Assembly: GCA_002803225.1 (NCBI GenBank)
Contig: NXFV01001805.1
Location: 1 to 20,309 of the forward strand
Origin: Gamarada debralockiae
Lineage: Eukaryota; Ascomycota; Leotiomycetes; Helotiales; Hyphodiscaceae
Reading direction: 5' to 3'
DNA length: 20,309 nt
The notes beneath the pieces are model-generated. The model did not search any database. It was given only the letters and a program-made list of their open reading frames with translations, and was not told the DNA's origin. Both the position numbers and the translations under genes were made by a program. Shown here one piece after another: positions 18,098 to 20,309 of this stretch. Numbering within the stretch: position 1 is the first letter of the stretch; every line of letters starts with the position of its first letter.

Positions 18098-18310
18098 ATG
18101 GCAGTTTCCAATAGAAGCGGAAACACAAAGCTGGCGGGGGTCAAGCCGCCCCGGATGGTCGATTTGCCAGCAGTCTATTTTGAGGACGTTTTAGATCCAC
18201 TTCGGCATGATTCTAGAGTAGTCATCTTCAATCCAGTAAGTATAAGGAGCTTCAGTCCTCCCTCGCTTCGAATTCATTGAATCTCAACTCCGCAGTACTG
18301 CCATTCTTAA
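18098..18310 (+). CDS. Possible spliced uORF or small gene
   Basis: ATG 18098 (context GGAAATGG) opens a frame MAVSNRSGNTKLAGVKPP, then MVDLPAVYFEDVLDPL and VVIFNP. It ends before a perfect GTAAGT at 18236. An acceptor CCGCAG ends at 18295, giving a 60-nt intron, and four more codons lead to TAA at 18308-18310, for 50 residues. No family is recognised. Because the RTA1 start follows 43 bases later on the same strand, this may be an upstream ORF and leader intron of that mRNA rather than a separate gene. Chance remains possible. Confidence 0.35.
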
Positions 18311-18352
18311 TCTACAATCGACCCACCTGGGAGTTGGTACGCACAATTCATC

Positions 18353-19468
18353 ATGTCTAACCTCACATCCATCCACGGCGGCAACATAACGCTTATTCTT
18401 AATCCTGAACTTTGTACACTTGAAACCTGCGATCTTAGCCTTGGTCAGCTCGAATACTTGCCCAGTGTGTGGGGGAATGCGATATTCGTTGGGGTCTTCG
18501 GCCTGTTTCTACCGGTTCAAATCTTCCTGGGAATCAAACATAAGACTTGGGGATTTATGGTTGGACTGTTCCTCGGTATCACATTGGAGATAATTGGATA
18601 CGTAACACGGATTTTGCTTCACTACTCGATCTTCAACAAGGACGACTTCATTCTTTACCTTATCTTTCTCACTATCGCGCCGGCGTTCATCTCTGCTGGC
18701 ATATATATTTGTCTTTCCAGGATCATCATGCTGTATGCACCGAACTTGTCGAGATTTAAGCCTAGGACCTATACGATAGTTTTCTGTTCTTCCGATCTAA
18801 TCAGCTTAATTCTGCAAGGCGCAGGGGGTGCAATCGCCTCCACTGCCAACACTCAAGATGATGTATGGTTACCCATGCTCTCTAGAAAGTCTGAGTCTGA
18901 CATGCATAGGTTGATACTGGGACCGACATCATGATTGCTGGCTTGGTCTTCCAAGTCGTATCGCTCGCAGTCTTCGTGGTGCTTTGCGCCGATTTTGCAT
19001 GGCGTCTTCGCAAGAATCAAGACTTGTGGAACACCCAAAATGCTGCAGTCTACGGATCTTTGCTTTTCAAAGCATTTCTTTATGGTGAGTCTTGATTTCG
19101 AAATGCTTTGTATTCGTGCATTTATGACTGACATAAACTTAGCGCTAGGAATTGCAACCATTGCAATCATTACCCGCAGCATCTTTCGTGCCATCGAACT
19201 CTCGGACGGCTTCAGCGGCGAGATGGCAAATAACGAAGTCCTATACATGATCCTCGAGCCACCTATGATCTCACTTGCCGTCATTGCACTCACCTTGTGC
19301 CATCCAGGAGTATGTTTTCAAGGAACCTGGTCGAGTGCCAAATCTTCATACAAGGATGGAAGAGAGAAGCTGCATTCGAAAGATTTCAGTGACGTGGAGA
19401 CTGTGAATACACTGGTGGCCGGCCGAGAGGATGGAACTGAGTTGGATACATTCTCGGAAACTGTATGA
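18353..19468 (+). CDS. RTA1-family seven-pass membrane protein
   Basis: RTA1-like proteins (lipid-translocating exporter family) include yeast RTA1, RTM1 and the sphingoid-base exporter RSB1. Exons 18353-18862, 18910-19084 and 19143-19468 join to 336 residues, a normal family length. Introns of 47 and 58 nt have CTGAC branch sites. Start ATG 18353 follows CATC and gives a short outer N-terminus with an NLT glycosylation sequon. Hydrophobic segments run through NAIFVGVFGLFLPVQIFLGI, WGFMVGLFLGITLEIIGYVTR, FILYLIFLTIAPAFISAGIYICLSR and later helices. The hallmark is LQGAGGAIAS followed by TGTDIMIAGLVFQVVSL across intron 1, then the IFRAIELSDGFSGEM motif and EPPMISLAVIAL. The tail is hydrophilic and acidic. 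The substrate is not predictable from sequence; the nearby sphingosine-phosphate lyase relic makes sphingoid-base handling worth testing, but that is inference. Confidence 0.92.
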
Positions 19469-20283
19469 TTGGGCTGTAAATTATTGGGAAGGCGTCGATG
19501 TCAATGATTTATGGGAGATAGACGGGAAGGTTCGGGCATGCTGGGCGATTAATAGAAGGACAAGGCAAATAGATATAGACCCTCACATTGAATATAAAAA
19601 GAGTTCAGTAATTTGGCTCAAAGGGCGTTTCAGGCCGACTCCAGGATTGTAATCATTACTTCTGCAAAGTCAGTCCTGCCTTGATTTTCCTCCTCAGTAA
19701 AAGAAAGGGGCAACCAACTTTTTTGGAATTTTCAACCCACTCACCCTGACAACCCCGATTTCTCTAAAGCTCCATACATTAGCCGTATATTCCTCCGACG
19801 AGCCCACAGGCCTTGTTGAGACGTGTCAATCTCAGAATTTTGTTTTATCTGATTTGAGAGGTCCTTTATGTTGTGCGGTCGAGGTTGTTGAGGTTATAAA
19901 CGAAGAACTACTGGGAGCGTGGAGGTTTTCGGGGAGCGAAGCCAAACAAAGGCAGCTCTACTTTCGAATAGCTAAACTAGTTCACTTTGCCTGAGAAGTA
20001 AGCAAATATCAAAATGTTCTTTTATTTTCCCATGCCTTCCTCAAACGTGATTGAACATTCTTTTGATTTTAAGTGATTGGCTATTCGAGGCTTGAGCAGA
20101 CAGTCTTTCCCAAAGCTTTCGGGGAAAAGCCGAAGGACATTGGAAGACTTCCAGCAACAACTGACAAAAGCTGCCTAGTAGATAGGATAGAAAAATGGTC
20201 TGATAGGCAGATTGATACACTTAACACTTCGGGTGCTTGCTCGATACAACGAGCTGGCGATACGTAATGTGAGGGTCGAAGAA
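19469..20283. other. Gene-free end of window
   Basis: I see no supportable gene. A short frame at 20073-20267 lacks an ATG start and any motif. The beginning should include the RTA1 3' untranslated region. Confidence 0.5.
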
Positions 20284-20309
20284 GGGGGGGGGGGGGGGGG
20301 GGGGGGGGG
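20284..20309. other. Poly-G run at contig end
   Basis: The final 26 bases are all G, after GTCGAAGAA. A pure G run exactly at the end is typical of no-signal calls in two-colour sequencing or a mis-extended contig edge, rather than genomic sequence. Confidence 0.75.

Noticed and set aside
20073..20267. Plus-strand frame of 64 residues near the end
   Set aside because: No ATG start and no recognisable words.
1..20309. CRISPR array, rRNA or clear tRNA gene
   Set aside because: None seen: no regular spacer-repeat structure and no convincing tRNA cloverleaf; the region is eukaryotic.

Overview
The window looks like nuclear DNA of a filamentous ascomycete (Pezizomycotina; a Leotiomycetes-like fungus would fit, but that is inference). 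Genes are split by short introns of 45-181 nt with GT...AG ends and CTGAC/CTAAC branch sites. They include typical fungal families: chitin synthase, BRCT-WGR-PARP, F-box/LRR, RTA1 and Zn2Cys6. Several decayed genes have stop codons best explained by C-to-T change, as repeat-induced point mutation (RIP) would give. The last 26 bases are a pure G run, so the window probably ends at a contig edge.

Layout. 1-1990 is AT-rich repeat-type DNA with a GAAA microsatellite, inverted repeats, a CTGACT array and one copy of a dispersed repeat. 1997-2385 is a broken Zn2Cys6 gene. 2971-5961 is an apparently intact, divergent class I/II chitin synthase of five exons. 6120-6760 (minus) is a stop-riddled relic of a fungal protein resembling DUF3505/OrsD-like proteins. 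7266-7421 is an unidentified candidate exon. 7722-10169 (minus) is a complete poly(ADP-ribose) polymerase of four exons. It shares a promoter region holding CACGTG boxes with the divergent F-box/LRR gene at 10609-12408. 12499-12885 is a decayed small gene with a well-preserved intron. About 12956-13552 is a likely solo LTR or LTR fragment. 13938-15874 is a sphingosine-1-phosphate lyase (DPL1-type) pseudogene with at least eight frame changes. 16373-17516 is an uncharacterised six-pass membrane protein. 18353-19468 is an RTA1-family seven-pass membrane protein, preceded by a possible spliced upstream ORF. From 19469 to the end I see no gene.

There is no operon logic, as expected for a fungus. 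The main theme is five apparently functional genes interleaved with four recognisable gene relics and transposon debris, which suggests an accessory or subtelomere-like region with active decay. The one suggestive functional pairing is the sphingosine-phosphate lyase relic 2.5 kb from an RTA1 gene, the family that includes yeast sphingoid-base exporter RSB1. I do not see a clearly new biological system. The best leads are the divergent chitin synthase with two competing 3' acceptors, the relics with diagnostic C-to-T stops, the lyase/RTA1 pair and the E-box-rich PARP/F-box promoter.
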